From NCBI RefSeq assembly GCF_900090325.1, contig NZ_FMHW01000002.1, positions 6,201,001 to 6,265,000 on the forward strand: DNA of 64,000 nt. The letters are read 5' to 3'. Position 1 is the stretch's first letter. Every line of letters begins with the position of its first letter. Source of the stretch: Micromonospora pallida (GTDB lineage Bacteria > Actinomycetota > Actinomycetes > Mycobacteriales > Micromonosporaceae). This document shows, piece by piece, positions 9,449-16,647 of this stretch. A model generated the notes under the pieces. The model was given only the letters and a program-made list of their open reading frames with translations. It made no database searches and was not told where the DNA came from. A program made the position numbers and the translations under genes.

Positions 9449-10311
9449 GGCGTCGTTTCCCTTCTCGGTGCGTCGGGAGCGCGTCGGATGACGACGTCGG
9501 CGTGGTTCGCGCGTAGCCGTAGCTCGACGTGCCGGCCGGTGTTCGCGGCGTCGGGGTCGGGAGTGAGGTCGTTGCGGACGCGGCCGTGGGTGGAGGCGGC
9601 GTCGATCCAGGCAGCGACGCCAGCCGGTACACCGACCTCCACGTTGGCGTGGCCGTTCTCGAGCCGGATCGTTCCGCCGCTCACCTCACGGACCCGGATC
9701 GGGCCGTGGGCGCTGCGCGCGGCCACGTTGCCGAGGGCGCGGCCGATGGTGAGGGGACCGGAGGTGGCCGCCTCCACGTCGCCTCCGGCGGTGTCGAGTT
9801 CGATCGTGCCGTGGGAACCGCGGAGCCGGGTGTCGCCCCCGACCCGACCGATGCGCACCAGACCGTGGCCGACGGTGGCGTCGAGCCGGCCGGTCACCTC
9901 GGTGATGTCGACCGTGCCGAAGGGGGCTTCGAGGAGCAGGCCGTCGACCGTGTCGGCGTTGACGTTGCCGTACTTCGCGGTGATGCGGCAGTCCCCGAAC
10001 CTGCCGCGGACACCGACCGAGCCGTAGGCGGTCTCGACCGCGATCCGCGACCCGGTGGGCAGCTCGCATCGGACGTCCACCGAGCCGCTCGGGCCGAACA
10101 GTTTGAGCCGGCGCGGCGCAGTGATCCGGAGCCGGCCGCTGTCGAGCGAGACCACGACGTCGCGGGCGAGCGAGACGTCGCCGGAGCGGCCGGGCTTGCT
10201 GGGCGAGACCTCGACGGAGACGTCGTCGCGGTCCGAGGCGATCAGCTCGACGTAGCCGACGCTGAGATGGACGTCGACGTCTATCGGGCCGGAGACGTCA
10301 TAAGTGGGCAC
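9445..10311 (-). CDS. DUF4097 beta-strand repeat protein
   Basis: A 288-residue protein built of short beta repeats with recurring T/HG and GxV turns (VDVHLSVGYVELIAS, ITAKYGNVNAD, VDITEVTGRLDATVG), the DUF4097/DUF4098 right-handed beta-helix pattern. No signal peptide or membrane segment is visible, so it is probably cytosolic. Members are frequently encoded beside ABC exporters and small regulators, but their biochemical role is not established. The GTG at 10311 has GGAGG six bases upstream; upstream in-frame ATG 10413 would overlap the previous gene. Confidence 0.9.
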   Translation of the reverse strand: MPTYDVSGPIDVDVHLSVGYVELIASDRDDVSVEVSPSKPGRSGDVSLARDVVVSLDSGRLRITAPRRLKLFGPSGSVDVRCELPTGSRIAVETAYGSVGVRGRFGDCRITAKYGNVNADTVDGLLLEAPFGTVDITEVTGRLDATVGHGLVRIGRVGGDTRLRGSHGTIELDTAGGDVEAATSGPLTIGRALGNVAARSAHGPIRVREVSGGTIRLENGHANVEVGVPAGVAAWIDAASTHGRVRNDLTPDPDAANTGRHVELRLRANHADVVIRRAPDAPRRETTP

Positions 10312-10378
10312 AGTTGACCTCCGCAGGGCGTGCCGGGTCAGTCCCGCCGCGCGGCGGGACGACGAAGTGGGACGGGGA

Positions 10379-10900
10379 CTAGCGGGCCCAGCCGGTGAAG
10401 TTGTCTCCGCCACGCGTCTCGCGCTTCGCTGCGCGGCGGATCTTCGGTTCGAGTGCGGTGCTGATCGCGCGGACGAGCCAGGAGTTCACCGACAGCCCGT
10501 CCTCGGCCGCGGCCTCCTCGACGCGGGCCTTGAGGCGGTCGGGCAGCCGGAGCGTGGTGCGGGACGTGACGGTGTCGTCGTGCGGCTCGGCCGGGACCAC
10601 CGCGTCCTGGGGTACGGCGGCCATTCCCGTGGTGCTCTCCGAGAAGAACGCCGACTCTGCCGGCCGCGTGACCAGGAGGTGCGGATCGCGGCCCCGTAAG
10701 ACGACGTCGACCGAGCCGGGCGCGATCTCCCTGGTGATCTCACTTGCGGCGTCGCTGAGCACCTCGAGCACCATCAACCGTGCTGCGGCCTCGAGCGCGA
10801 GACTGAGCCGCTCAGCGAGGGCCTGCGCGTCGGCGTCGCCAGCCCCTGCTGTGGCCGCAAGTTGTGCGCGAAGCTCCGTGACATACCGCTCAAGGTCCAT
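10379..10900 (-). CDS. Ribbon-helix-helix (HicB-like) regulator
   Basis: A 173-residue protein. The last 60 residues contain TTLRLPDRLKARVEEAAAED and SVNSWLVRAIS, the ribbon-helix-helix DNA-binding fold that pipelines label HicB antitoxin. The N-terminal half (DLERYVTELRAQL, then VDVVLRGRDPHLLV) resembles the companion domain seen in this actinobacterial group. No HicA toxin gene is present, so antitoxin is probably a misnomer and a transcriptional regulator of the following DUF4097-drrAB genes is likelier. The ATG at 10900 directly follows a perfect inverted repeat, with no clear ribosome site, so the message may be leaderless. Confidence 0.85.
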   Translation of the reverse strand: MDLERYVTELRAQLAATAGAGDADAQALAERLSLALEAAARLMVLEVLSDAASEITREIAPGSVDVVLRGRDPHLLVTRPAESAFFSESTTGMAAVPQDAVVPAEPHDDTVTSRTTLRLPDRLKARVEEAAAEDGLSVNSWLVRAISTALEPKIRRAAKRETRGGDNFTGWAR

Positions 10901-10978
10901 GACACCATGATGGTGTCGGAGTGGTGTCACGTCAAGGCTATTTGACGCCACATCGTGTCAAGGTCATGACACGGCCCG
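10901..10978. promoter_or_regulatory. Operator-rich promoter of the RHH operon
   Basis: GACACCA-TGA-TGGTGTC (10901-10917) is a perfect inverted repeat immediately upstream of the regulator start. Further half-sites follow: GGTGTCACGTCAAG, GTGTCAAGG and ATGACACG up to about 10974. On the minus strand a TTGACA box occurs in the same cluster. Repeated GTGTCA-type half-sites suit cooperative binding by a ribbon-helix-helix dimer and suggest autorepression. Confidence 0.6.
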
Positions 10979-11116
10979 GCCCGGCTACGCCGACTTCGCC
11001 CTCGAACCTGCGGTTGCGCGGGCTGCGCGACCCGCAGTGGGAACGCCTACGCCGACCGTCCAGAAGCGGTCTGTGGCGTGCCATTAGCGTTCAGTCAGGA
11101 CAGGAAGGAGGCGCCC

Positions 11117-11407
11117 ATGGCTCGGATGCTCATTGCTGACTCCTTCACGGTTCCTCGGGTGGGCCTCGTGGTCGCCGGGCGCCCGGAGTTGGGGGACATC
11201 CGCGAGGGCGATCTCCTCTGGCTGAACGAGGGCGAGGTGCGGCACAAGGTGACCGTGCGCGGTATCCGGCACCTCTGCGCCAGGTCTCTCGACCCACGGG
11301 TTGCGCCGGCGGGCGTCAACGCCTCCCTGGTCCTCGATGGCGTACCCGAGGGCATGGAGCTGCCCGGCCTCTGGCTGTCGTCCGGAGCGCAACCCTACTC
11401 AGGATGA
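11117..11407 (+). CDS. Orphan EF-Tu domain II-like protein
   Basis: A 96-residue protein with no enzyme motif. The segment SFTVPRVGLVVAGRPELGDIREGDLLWL followed by VTVRGI matches, by eye, the beta-barrel domain II of translational GTPases (pattern F-x-I-x-G-x-G-x-V-x-x-G-R-x-x-x-G-x-I-x-x-G-D). There is no GTPase domain attached. A stand-alone barrel of this type could bind RNA, tRNA or a translation factor, which is inference. The ATG at 11117 has GAAGGAGG seven bases upstream; the ATG at 11078 does not. Its 3' end overlaps the convergent EamA gene by 13 bases. Confidence 0.75.
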   Translation: MARMLIADSFTVPRVGLVVAGRPELGDIREGDLLWLNEGEVRHKVTVRGIRHLCARSLDPRVAPAGVNASLVLDGVPEGMELPGLWLSSGAQPYSG

Positions 11408-12345
11408 CGAGCATGGCTTGGCGGCTGCTGCCGGGCGGCGTTGCGTGCGGGTTCGACGGCGAGCAGCACGAGCGCGAGGGCGATCGGGCCGTAGACGAGA
11501 GCGTCTGACGGCGTCGCCCGTTCCCCGAGCAGAACGATCGAGACTGCCACGAGCAGGACGGGTTCGAGGTAGGTGAGCAGGCCGAAGAGACCGAACGGGA
11601 GGAGGCGGCTGGCCGCCAGATAGAGGACGAGCGCCACGCCGCTGACGATGCCGAGAAGCACGACCTTGAGGAGGAGGGACGGAGTTTCCACGAGCGTCGT
11701 GATCGTGGACTCCGCCGTCACGAACCACACCGCGACAGGTACGAGGACGGCGAGTTCGAGGCACAACGCACCGCTGGTGTCCAGTCGCCAGCGTCTACGG
11801 AGCGTGAAGTAGAGCGGGTACCCGAGGGCCACCACGAGCGTGACCCAGGACAGTCCGCCGTTGGCGATCAGCGCAGCGAGCACTCCGACGGCAGCGGCCG
11901 CCACCGCCGCACCTCGCAGGAACGAGAGTCCTTCGCGGTGGACGAGGATGCCGACGACGACCATGACCAGGGGCAGCAACAGGTAACCGAGGGCGGCATC
12001 GAGGCCGTGTCCGGACTGCGGTGCCCAACCGAACAGCCAAACCTGCACCCCCAGCAGGAGCCCGTTGAGGGGGACCGCGAGGACGAGCGTGGGTCTGCGT
12101 CGGACACGCGCGGTTACGTCCACGACGTCCCGCCACTGTCCGGTGGCCATGAAGATCGCGGCGACGACCGGGAGCGTCAGGATCACCCGCGCGCCGAACA
12201 CCTCGTTTCCGCTCAGCGGCGCAAGCAACGGCGGAAGGAAGAACAGGACCCCGAAGAGCACCGACGCCACGACCGAGGCGAGTACGCCACGGCTCGCCGT
12301 ACTTGTGGTCACCGGCTGCTCGTTGCTAGCCGTACGGGTCGTCAC
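11395..12345 (-). CDS. EamA/RarD-type DMT transporter
   Basis: A 316-residue membrane protein with about ten hydrophobic segments in two repeated EamA halves (ASVVASVLFGVLFFL near the start; LFGLLTYLEPVLLVAVSIVLLGER in the second half, the typical EamA end motif). Family members move metabolites or act as exporters; RarD-like members are the nearest type. GTG 12345 is chosen because GGAGGAG lies eight bases upstream. It follows the ABC-F gene in the same direction, but the strong hairpin at 12387-12411 separates the two. Confidence 0.88.
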   Translation of the reverse strand: MTTRTASNEQPVTTSTASRGVLASVVASVLFGVLFFLPPLLAPLSGNEVFGARVILTLPVVAAIFMATGQWRDVVDVTARVRRRPTLVLAVPLNGLLLGVQVWLFGWAPQSGHGLDAALGYLLLPLVMVVVGILVHREGLSFLRGAAVAAAAVGVLAALIANGGLSWVTLVVALGYPLYFTLRRRWRLDTSGALCLELAVLVPVAVWFVTAESTITTLVETPSLLLKVVLLGIVSGVALVLYLAASRLLPFGLFGLLTYLEPVLLVAVSIVLLGERATPSDALVYGPIALALVLLAVEPARNAARQQPPSHARHPE

Positions 12346-12386
12346 TTCCACCGCTCCTCCACCCACTCCGCCGCGCGACCCTCCAG

Positions 12387-12411
12387 ACGGGCCTGTCGCC
12401 GACAGGCCCGT
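12387..12411 (-). terminator. Terminator after the ABC-F gene
   Basis: Perfect 11-base-pair hairpin ACGGGCCTGTC / GACAGGCCCGT with a GCC loop, 30 bases past the ABC-F stop. It lacks a strong T tract, which is common for actinobacterial terminators. Confidence 0.65.
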
Positions 12412-12440
12412 CAGTCCGTCCTCCCCGAGATTCAGAACAC

Positions 12441-14093
12441 CTACCTGATCTCGCCTGGTGCGCCGGCAGGTGGGGGGACCTCGCGCAGTTGGCCGCCGTC
12501 GAGGCGCAGCCACTGCTGCACGCCGATGGCGGTGAGGAACCGTTCGTCGTGGCTGACCACCACGAACGCACCCCGGTACGCGGTGAGGGCGCTCTCCAAC
12601 TGGCCCACGCTGACCAGGTCGAGGTTGTTCGTGGGTTCGTCGAGCAGCAGCAGGTTAGGCGCCGGCTGGGCGTAGAGGACGCAGGCCAGGGTGGCGCGCA
12701 GTCGTTCGCCACCGGAGAGCACGCCGATCGGGAGGTGCGCGCGGGTGCCGCGGAACAGGAAGCGGGCCAACAGGTTCATCCGTTCGGCGTCAGGCCGGTC
12801 GGGGGCGTACGCGGCGAAGTTCTCGGCGACCGTCCGGTCCAGATCCAGCAGGTCCAGGCGTTGCGAGAGGTAGGCGAAGCGGCCCTCGGCGCGTCGTACC
12901 TGCCCGGTGTCCGGGTCGAGGTCACCGTGCAGCAGACGCAGCAGAGTGGACTTGCCGGCACCGTTGGGCCCGGTCAGCGCGATCCGCTCGGGCCCCCGGA
13001 TGGTCAGGTCGACACCGTCGCCGGTGAAGACGGGCCGGCCGCCGTGGTGGATCTGCATCCGTTCCGCAGCGACGACGGTGCGGCCGGTGGGAACGGTCGT
13101 GTCGGGCAGGTCCAGGGTGAGGATCTGCTCGTCGCGGAGTGACCGGCTGGCTTCGTCGAGCCGCGCCTTGGCCTCGCTGACCCGGTTGGCGTGCGCCTGC
13201 CGTGCCCGGCCGGCCGATTCCTGGGCGCTGCGCTTGAGCCCACCGGCGACGATCCGGGCCAGGCCGGCGTTGCCGAGGTTGCGGGCGGCATTGCTGGCCC
13301 GCCGCTCGGCCCGCTCCCGGGCCTGCTGCATCTCCCGCTTCTCCCGCTTCACCTCCTGCTCGGCGCTGCGCACAGTACGCTCTGCCGCTTCGCGCGCCGT
13401 CCGGGTCGTTTCCTCGTACGCGGTGAAGTTCCCGCCGAACAGGTGCACCCCGTCATGGTCGAGTTCGGCGATGCGGTCCATCCGGTCCAGCAGGAGCCGG
13501 TCGTGGCTGACCAGTAGCAGGCACCCGGGCCAGTCCGCCAGTACCGCGTACAGCCGGTGCCGGGCGTCGATGTCGAGGTTGTTGGTCGGTTCGTCCAGCA
13601 GCAGCACGTCAGGACGCTTGAGTAGCTGGGCCGCCAGGCCGAGGGAGACCACCTGCCCGCCGCTGAGAGTGTGCAGGTGCCGGTCCAACGCCACGTCACC
13701 GAGGCCCAGCCGGTCGAGTTCGGCCCGGCTGCGCTCCTCGACGTCCCAGTCGTCCCCGACGGCAGTGAAGTGCTCCTCCGCCGGGTCGCCCGCCTCGATG
13801 GCCCGCAGTGCCGTGAGTGCCGCGTCGATACCGAGCACCTCGGCGACGGTCAGGTCACCGGCGAGGGGGAGGTTCTGTGGCAGATAGCCGAGCACGCCAC
13901 CGACCGTCACGGTGCCCCCGGTCGGGGTGAGGTCGCCGGCGATCAGACGGAGCAGGGTGGTCTTGCCGGCACCGTTCGGTGCCACCAGGCCGGTACGGCC
14001 GGGCGGCACGGTGAAGGACAGGTCGGCGAAGACCGGGGTGTCGTCCGGCCAGGAGAAGGACAGATTCGTACAGATGACGCAGGCGTCGGGCAT
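12441..14093 (-). CDS. ABC-F family ATPase, possible antibiotic resistance
   Basis: Soluble protein of 550 residues with two nucleotide-binding domains and no membrane segments, the ABC-F plan. The first domain has APNGAGKT at residues 38-45 (Ala in place of the usual first Gly) and LSGGQVVSLGLAAQLL; the second has GPNGAGKS, LSGGERLRATLACVL and LLLDEPTNNLDL. The charged linker between them is long and coiled-coil-like. ABC-F proteins act on the ribosome, and resistance members dislodge antibiotics. The ATG at 14093 has GAGG upstream. A short upstream ORF and two hairpins precede it, the arrangement known for antibiotic-induced ABC-F genes, which supports a resistance role. Confidence 0.93.
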   Translation of the reverse strand: MPDACVICTNLSFSWPDDTPVFADLSFTVPPGRTGLVAPNGAGKTTLLRLIAGDLTPTGGTVTVGGVLGYLPQNLPLAGDLTVAEVLGIDAALTALRAIEAGDPAEEHFTAVGDDWDVEERSRAELDRLGLGDVALDRHLHTLSGGQVVSLGLAAQLLKRPDVLLLDEPTNNLDIDARHRLYAVLADWPGCLLLVSHDRLLLDRMDRIAELDHDGVHLFGGNFTAYEETTRTAREAAERTVRSAEQEVKREKREMQQARERAERRASNAARNLGNAGLARIVAGGLKRSAQESAGRARQAHANRVSEAKARLDEASRSLRDEQILTLDLPDTTVPTGRTVVAAERMQIHHGGRPVFTGDGVDLTIRGPERIALTGPNGAGKSTLLRLLHGDLDPDTGQVRRAEGRFAYLSQRLDLLDLDRTVAENFAAYAPDRPDAERMNLLARFLFRGTRAHLPIGVLSGGERLRATLACVLYAQPAPNLLLLDEPTNNLDLVSVGQLESALTAYRGAFVVVSHDERFLTAIGVQQWLRLDGGQLREVPPPAGAPGEIR

Positions 14094-14166
14094 CGAGAGA
14101 CCTCGGGGAGAAGCCGGGAACGCGACAGGGCGCCCCGGTCGGGCAGACGGGAGCATGACGAGACAG

Positions 14167-14209
14167 ACCGCCCGGGCATTGGTTGGCGGGCGGTGGGGTC
14201 GCTCACCCC
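14167..14209 (-). promoter_or_regulatory. Twin-hairpin leader of the ABC-F gene
   Basis: Two adjacent hairpins lie between the leader peptide and the ABC-F start. The first (14195-14209) is GGGGT / ACCCC and contains the leader stop codon. The second (14167-14194) has eight-base arms ACCGCCCG / CGGGCGGT with a 12-base loop. A ribosome stalled on the leader would hide the first hairpin, so an attenuator is plausible. The tail after the second hairpin is T-poor. Confidence 0.5.
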
Positions 14210-14235
14210 GAGATGTCGTCGTCCCCCGTCACCAT
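14203..14235 (-). CDS. Ten-residue leader peptide (MVTGDDDISG)
   Basis: ATG at 14235 preceded by GGGAG seven bases upstream, reading MVTGDDDISG and stopping at 14203, 109 bases before the ABC-F start. The Asp triplet (GAC GAC GAC) near the end and the stop codon buried in a hairpin are consistent with a regulatory upstream ORF. Translation is not proven. Confidence 0.5.
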   Translation of the reverse strand: MVTGDDDISG

Positions 14236-14366
14236 GATCCGCTCCCTGGTTTCCTCGCTGCGGTCTCCGCCGCCCCGCCAGCCTAGCAACCGTGGGATCT
14301 GTCGGTACGGTGCGAGCGCCGCCGGGTGCTCCTTTCGCTCAGCCCTTCGGGCCGCAGGCCGCAGAT

Positions 14367-14403
14367 AGCCCCCTCCCAGCCTGCACGGCTGGAGGGGCTT
14401 TTT
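14367..14403 (+). terminator. Orphan rightward intrinsic terminator
   Basis: A GC-rich hairpin (AGCCCCCTCCCAGCC, loop TGCAC, GGCTGGAGGGGCT) followed by TTTTT on the plus strand. Both flanking genes run leftward, so it ends no annotated gene. It may close a small plus-strand RNA antisense to the ABC-F leader. The 275 bases from 14236 to 14510 hold no supported gene. Confidence 0.6.
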
Positions 14404-14510
14404 CTGGCTGGCCATATGCGGCTGGCCTGGCCGCTGCCCGGAAGCGAAGTGCCCCGGTTCCCGAGATGGAAGCCGGGGCAGTTTCCTACCGCTATGCCTA
14501 CGCCATGTAG

Positions 14511-14705
14511 TTAGCTGGCCTTGAGGGAGTTGACGAAGCTGCGCCAGCCCTGCGAGGTGAAGGCGAGGGTCGGGCCGCTCTGGTCCTTGCTGTCGCGGAC
14601 GGCGACCCCGTCGCGGAGGTCCGCCACCTCGACACATGCGCCGCCGTTGCCGTCGCTGCGGGTGGACTTCCGCCACGCCACGCCGGTGAGGTCTGGGGTC
14701 GTCAT
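14511..14705 (-). CDS. DUF397 protein
   Basis: A 64-residue protein of the DUF397 family, recognisable by WRKSTRSDGNGGACVEVADL at its start, VAVRDSKD in the middle and the TSQGWRSFV end. These proteins are typically encoded next to XRE regulators of the DUF5753 family in actinobacteria, as here, and some pairs influence morphological development or antibiotic production; the molecular role is uncertain. The ATG at 14705 has AGAGG upstream; a longer in-frame start at 14795 would overlap the regulator by 80 bases. The gene sits 8 bases after the XRE gene, in one leftward operon. Confidence 0.93.
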   Translation of the reverse strand: MTTPDLTGVAWRKSTRSDGNGGACVEVADLRDGVAVRDSKDQSGPTLAFTSQGWRSFVNSLKAS

Positions 14706-14713
14706 GTCAACCT

Positions 14714-15541
14714 CTACTTGATCTCGTCTGCCATACGCAGGATGAGCTTGCGGGACTCTGCCGGTCCCAGGGCCGCAGCTCTCAAGCGGTCCCACAGGCG
14801 ATTGTAGGCCCGGAGGGCGTCCGGGCTGTCGAGGTAATCAGCGTCGGTGAACGTCTCCAGGTAGATGACGTCTGATGCCACCTCCTCCCCGAACCGGAGG
14901 ACGATGAAATTATATGAGGAAATCACATAAGTCTCAGCATCCATCGGAAAGACCTGGATTGTGACGTTGGGGCGGTTGGCGATCTTGGCTATATGGGATA
15001 GTTGCTCCCGCATCGTTGCCTTGTCGCCCAACCTCCGCCGTAGCGCTGACTCGCTCAGGATGAGATTCAGCTCCGGCCCGTCCGGGCGATCGATGACCTT
15101 TTGTCGTTCGAGGCGTACTGCGGTCTGCCGGTCTACGTCCTCCCCGTCGATGATCGCCCGGATGTACGGCTCGGTCTGGAGGATGCCGGGGATGACCTCG
15201 GCCTGGTACCAGCGGATTTCGGTCGCGTCGGCCTCCAAGTCGAGGTACTGCCGGAACCAGTCCGGCACCACGTTCCGGTATCCGCTCCACCGTCCCCGCT
15301 GTCGTCCCGCCCGAGCGAGGTCCCGTAGCGGCTCGGCTTCCTCCCCGGTCACCCCGTAGAAGTCGAGCAGCAGCTTCAGGTCCGTGAGCCGGATGCCGGA
15401 CTGGCCCAGCTCAAGCCGGCTGACCTTGCTGGGAGCTGAGTCGATGACCTCTGCGGCCTCGTCCTGGGTCTTCCCTGCCGCCTCTCGGGCTCGCTTGAGG
15501 GCATTGCCGAGGCGGCGCCTCTGGATCGTCGGGGTCACCAT
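14714..15541 (-). CDS. XRE-family regulator with DUF5753
   Basis: A 275-residue DNA-binding protein. An HTH_3/XRE domain occupies residues 8-65 (LGNALKRAREAAGKTQDEAAEVI, then KVSRLELG), followed by the DUF5753 sensor-like domain (YQAEVIPGILQTEPYIRAII, LILSESALRRRLG, VTIQVFP). This architecture is expanded in Streptomyces and Micromonospora, where it usually pairs with DUF397. Start ATG at 15541. An operon of three tiny genes diverges from it, so the 129-base spacer probably holds its operator. Confidence 0.95.
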   Translation of the reverse strand: MVTPTIQRRRLGNALKRAREAAGKTQDEAAEVIDSAPSKVSRLELGQSGIRLTDLKLLLDFYGVTGEEAEPLRDLARAGRQRGRWSGYRNVVPDWFRQYLDLEADATEIRWYQAEVIPGILQTEPYIRAIIDGEDVDRQTAVRLERQKVIDRPDGPELNLILSESALRRRLGDKATMREQLSHIAKIANRPNVTIQVFPMDAETYVISSYNFIVLRFGEEVASDVIYLETFTDADYLDSPDALRAYNRLWDRLRAAALGPAESRKLILRMADEIK

Positions 15542-15670
15542 GCGGCGAGTATCCCGCCTGACTGTCCGTCAGCACGGCGACACGCCATGAGTTCCCAAAC
15601 CAGGAGTGCTACCCGTAGCATCGATTCTGGACTCCTAAATTAAAAGACTGAATCGATCTCGGGAGGTTCG

Positions 15671-15895
15671 ATGGCTCGGCATGCGAAGGACCCGACGTAC
15701 TCCGGTCTGTTCTGGAAGTTCTGGCCGTTCAAACGCCGTCGCCGTACGCCCCCGCTCGACTGCGTGGGGCCGGCTACCGCCTACCCCGAGCGGGCCGGGG
15801 CGTACCGGGCGGTGGGGGTTGCTCGGGTGGTCTACCCGCCGGAACCGCCGCTGTTGACCCTTGCGGGGACGCGTCGGGCGGGGCCGTGGTCGTGA
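15671..15895 (+). CDS. Small basic hypothetical protein
   Basis: A 74-residue protein of unknown function with an aromatic/basic start (FWKFWPFKRRRR, about residues 14-25) and a proline-rich second half. GGGAGG stands a few bases before the ATG. Its stop overlaps the GTG of the next gene (GTGA, 15892-15895), and a further overlap joins the third gene, so these three form a translationally coupled unit divergent from the XRE/DUF397 pair. The spacer before it (15542-15670) is visibly less GC-rich than the surroundings. Confidence 0.7.
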   Translation: MARHAKDPTYSGLFWKFWPFKRRRRTPPLDCVGPATAYPERAGAYRAVGVARVVYPPEPPLLTLAGTRRAGPWS

Positions 15896-16059
15896 ATGAG
15901 TGGCGCGAGGTGCCGTTCCTGGTGGAGATGTCCTGGGCGGTGATCGACTACCACCGCATCCAGCGGTGCCGGCGGTGCCATCCGGACGGCTGGTGTCCTC
16001 GGGTGGCGGTGGCGCGTGCCCGGATCCTGGCCTGGCGTCGGGTGAACCAACGGTGGTGA
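15892..16059 (+). CDS. 55-residue protein with Cys motif
   Basis: A GTG-started ORF of 55 residues tied to both neighbours by four-base GTGA overlaps (15892-15895 and 16056-16059). It has the cysteine/histidine cluster RCRRCHPDGWC (about residues 26-36), which could hold a metal ion such as zinc, followed by a basic helix-like tail. No family is recognised. The double coupling and the balanced composition argue that it is real. Confidence 0.65.
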   Translation: MNEWREVPFLVEMSWAVIDYHRIQRCRRCHPDGWCPRVAVARARILAWRRVNQRW

Positions 16060-16349
16060 GCCCGCTCCGGGCCGGCGACCTGCTCCACATCACCCGCGCG
16101 GCCAGCGTCCAGTTCGTCACACCGATCGCGTTCCGCCTCATCCGCGTCCTCGACCTGCCGACGTTCGACGGATGGCTGTGGCTCGACGGGTACCAGGTGG
16201 ACAAGAAGGGTGATGCGGTCGCCCGGCGGGAGATCTTCGTCCAGCGAGCCGGGCTTCGGAAGCTGCCCCCTTCCATCCCTGCGCCTTGGCCGGTAAGCCG
16301 CGGACGCCCTTCGCGGACCGGTGGTGGCACGGCGGCAGGACTATCGTGA
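16056..16349 (+). CDS. 97-residue conserved-looking hypothetical
   Basis: Third gene of the small operon, starting at the GTG overlapping the previous stop. The core (LLHITRAASVQFVTPIAFRL, then FDGWLWLDGYQVDKKG) reads like a compact beta fold rich in aromatic residues and ends in a proline-rich tail. No domain is recognised. Its stop lies four bases before the start of the helix-hairpin-helix gene, so all four may be co-transcribed. Confidence 0.7.
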   Translation: MSPLRAGDLLHITRAASVQFVTPIAFRLIRVLDLPTFDGWLWLDGYQVDKKGDAVARREIFVQRAGLRKLPPSIPAPWPVSRGRPSRTGGGTAAGLS

Positions 16350-16353
16350 TCGC

Positions 16354-16566
16354 GTGAGTACCCGCGACGTGCCGGCGCAGATCGGTGACCTGCCCCCGAT
16401 CGGGCGGCCCGCCAACAGCGCCCTGCTTGCGGCCGGCGTCACGACGCTCGCACAGGTCGCCGCCCACAGCCGCCGCGACCTACTGGCCATGCACGGGGTC
16501 GGGCCGAAGGCGGTCAGCATTCTGGCCGACGCGTTGGCCGAGCGTGGCCTCGCCTTTGCCGGCTGA
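16354..16566 (+). CDS. Helix-hairpin-helix mini-protein
   Basis: A 70-residue protein consisting almost only of a helix-hairpin-helix unit: LPPIGRPANSALLAAGVTTL, then the hairpin LLAMHGVGPKAVSILADAL. The pattern matches the DNA-binding C-terminal domain of RNA polymerase alpha and HhH_5 proteins. It probably binds DNA without sequence preference. GTG at 16354 is the start that leaves just the domain; ATG at 16321 would overlap the previous gene. Its position suggests a role with the XRE/DUF397 locus, which is inference. Confidence 0.75.
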   Translation: MSTRDVPAQIGDLPPIGRPANSALLAAGVTTLAQVAAHSRRDLLAMHGVGPKAVSILADALAERGLAFAG

Positions 16567-16579
16567 GGTCTGCTTTACC

Positions 16580-16614
16580 GGCTGACGGCTGACGGCTGAC
16601 GGCTGACGGCTGCC
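16580..16614. repeat. 7-bp tandem repeat GGCTGAC
   Basis: Four exact copies of GGCTGAC and a fifth ending CC lie between the stop of the helix-hairpin-helix gene and the stop of the convergent HEAT-repeat gene. The heptamer is not a codon multiple, and the repeat is outside coding sequence, so its copy number may vary between strains. Confidence 0.85.
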
Positions 16615-16647
16615 GCGCCGGGTGATCGTGGACCTCCGGTCGACCCG

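Noticed and set aside
10379..10900. HicAB toxin-antitoxin pair
   Set aside because: Only the ribbon-helix-helix part is present; the neighbours are DUF4097 and exporter genes, not a HicA toxin.
16580..16614. CRISPR-like repeats
   Set aside because: A 7-base back-to-back tandem repeat without spacers is not a CRISPR array.
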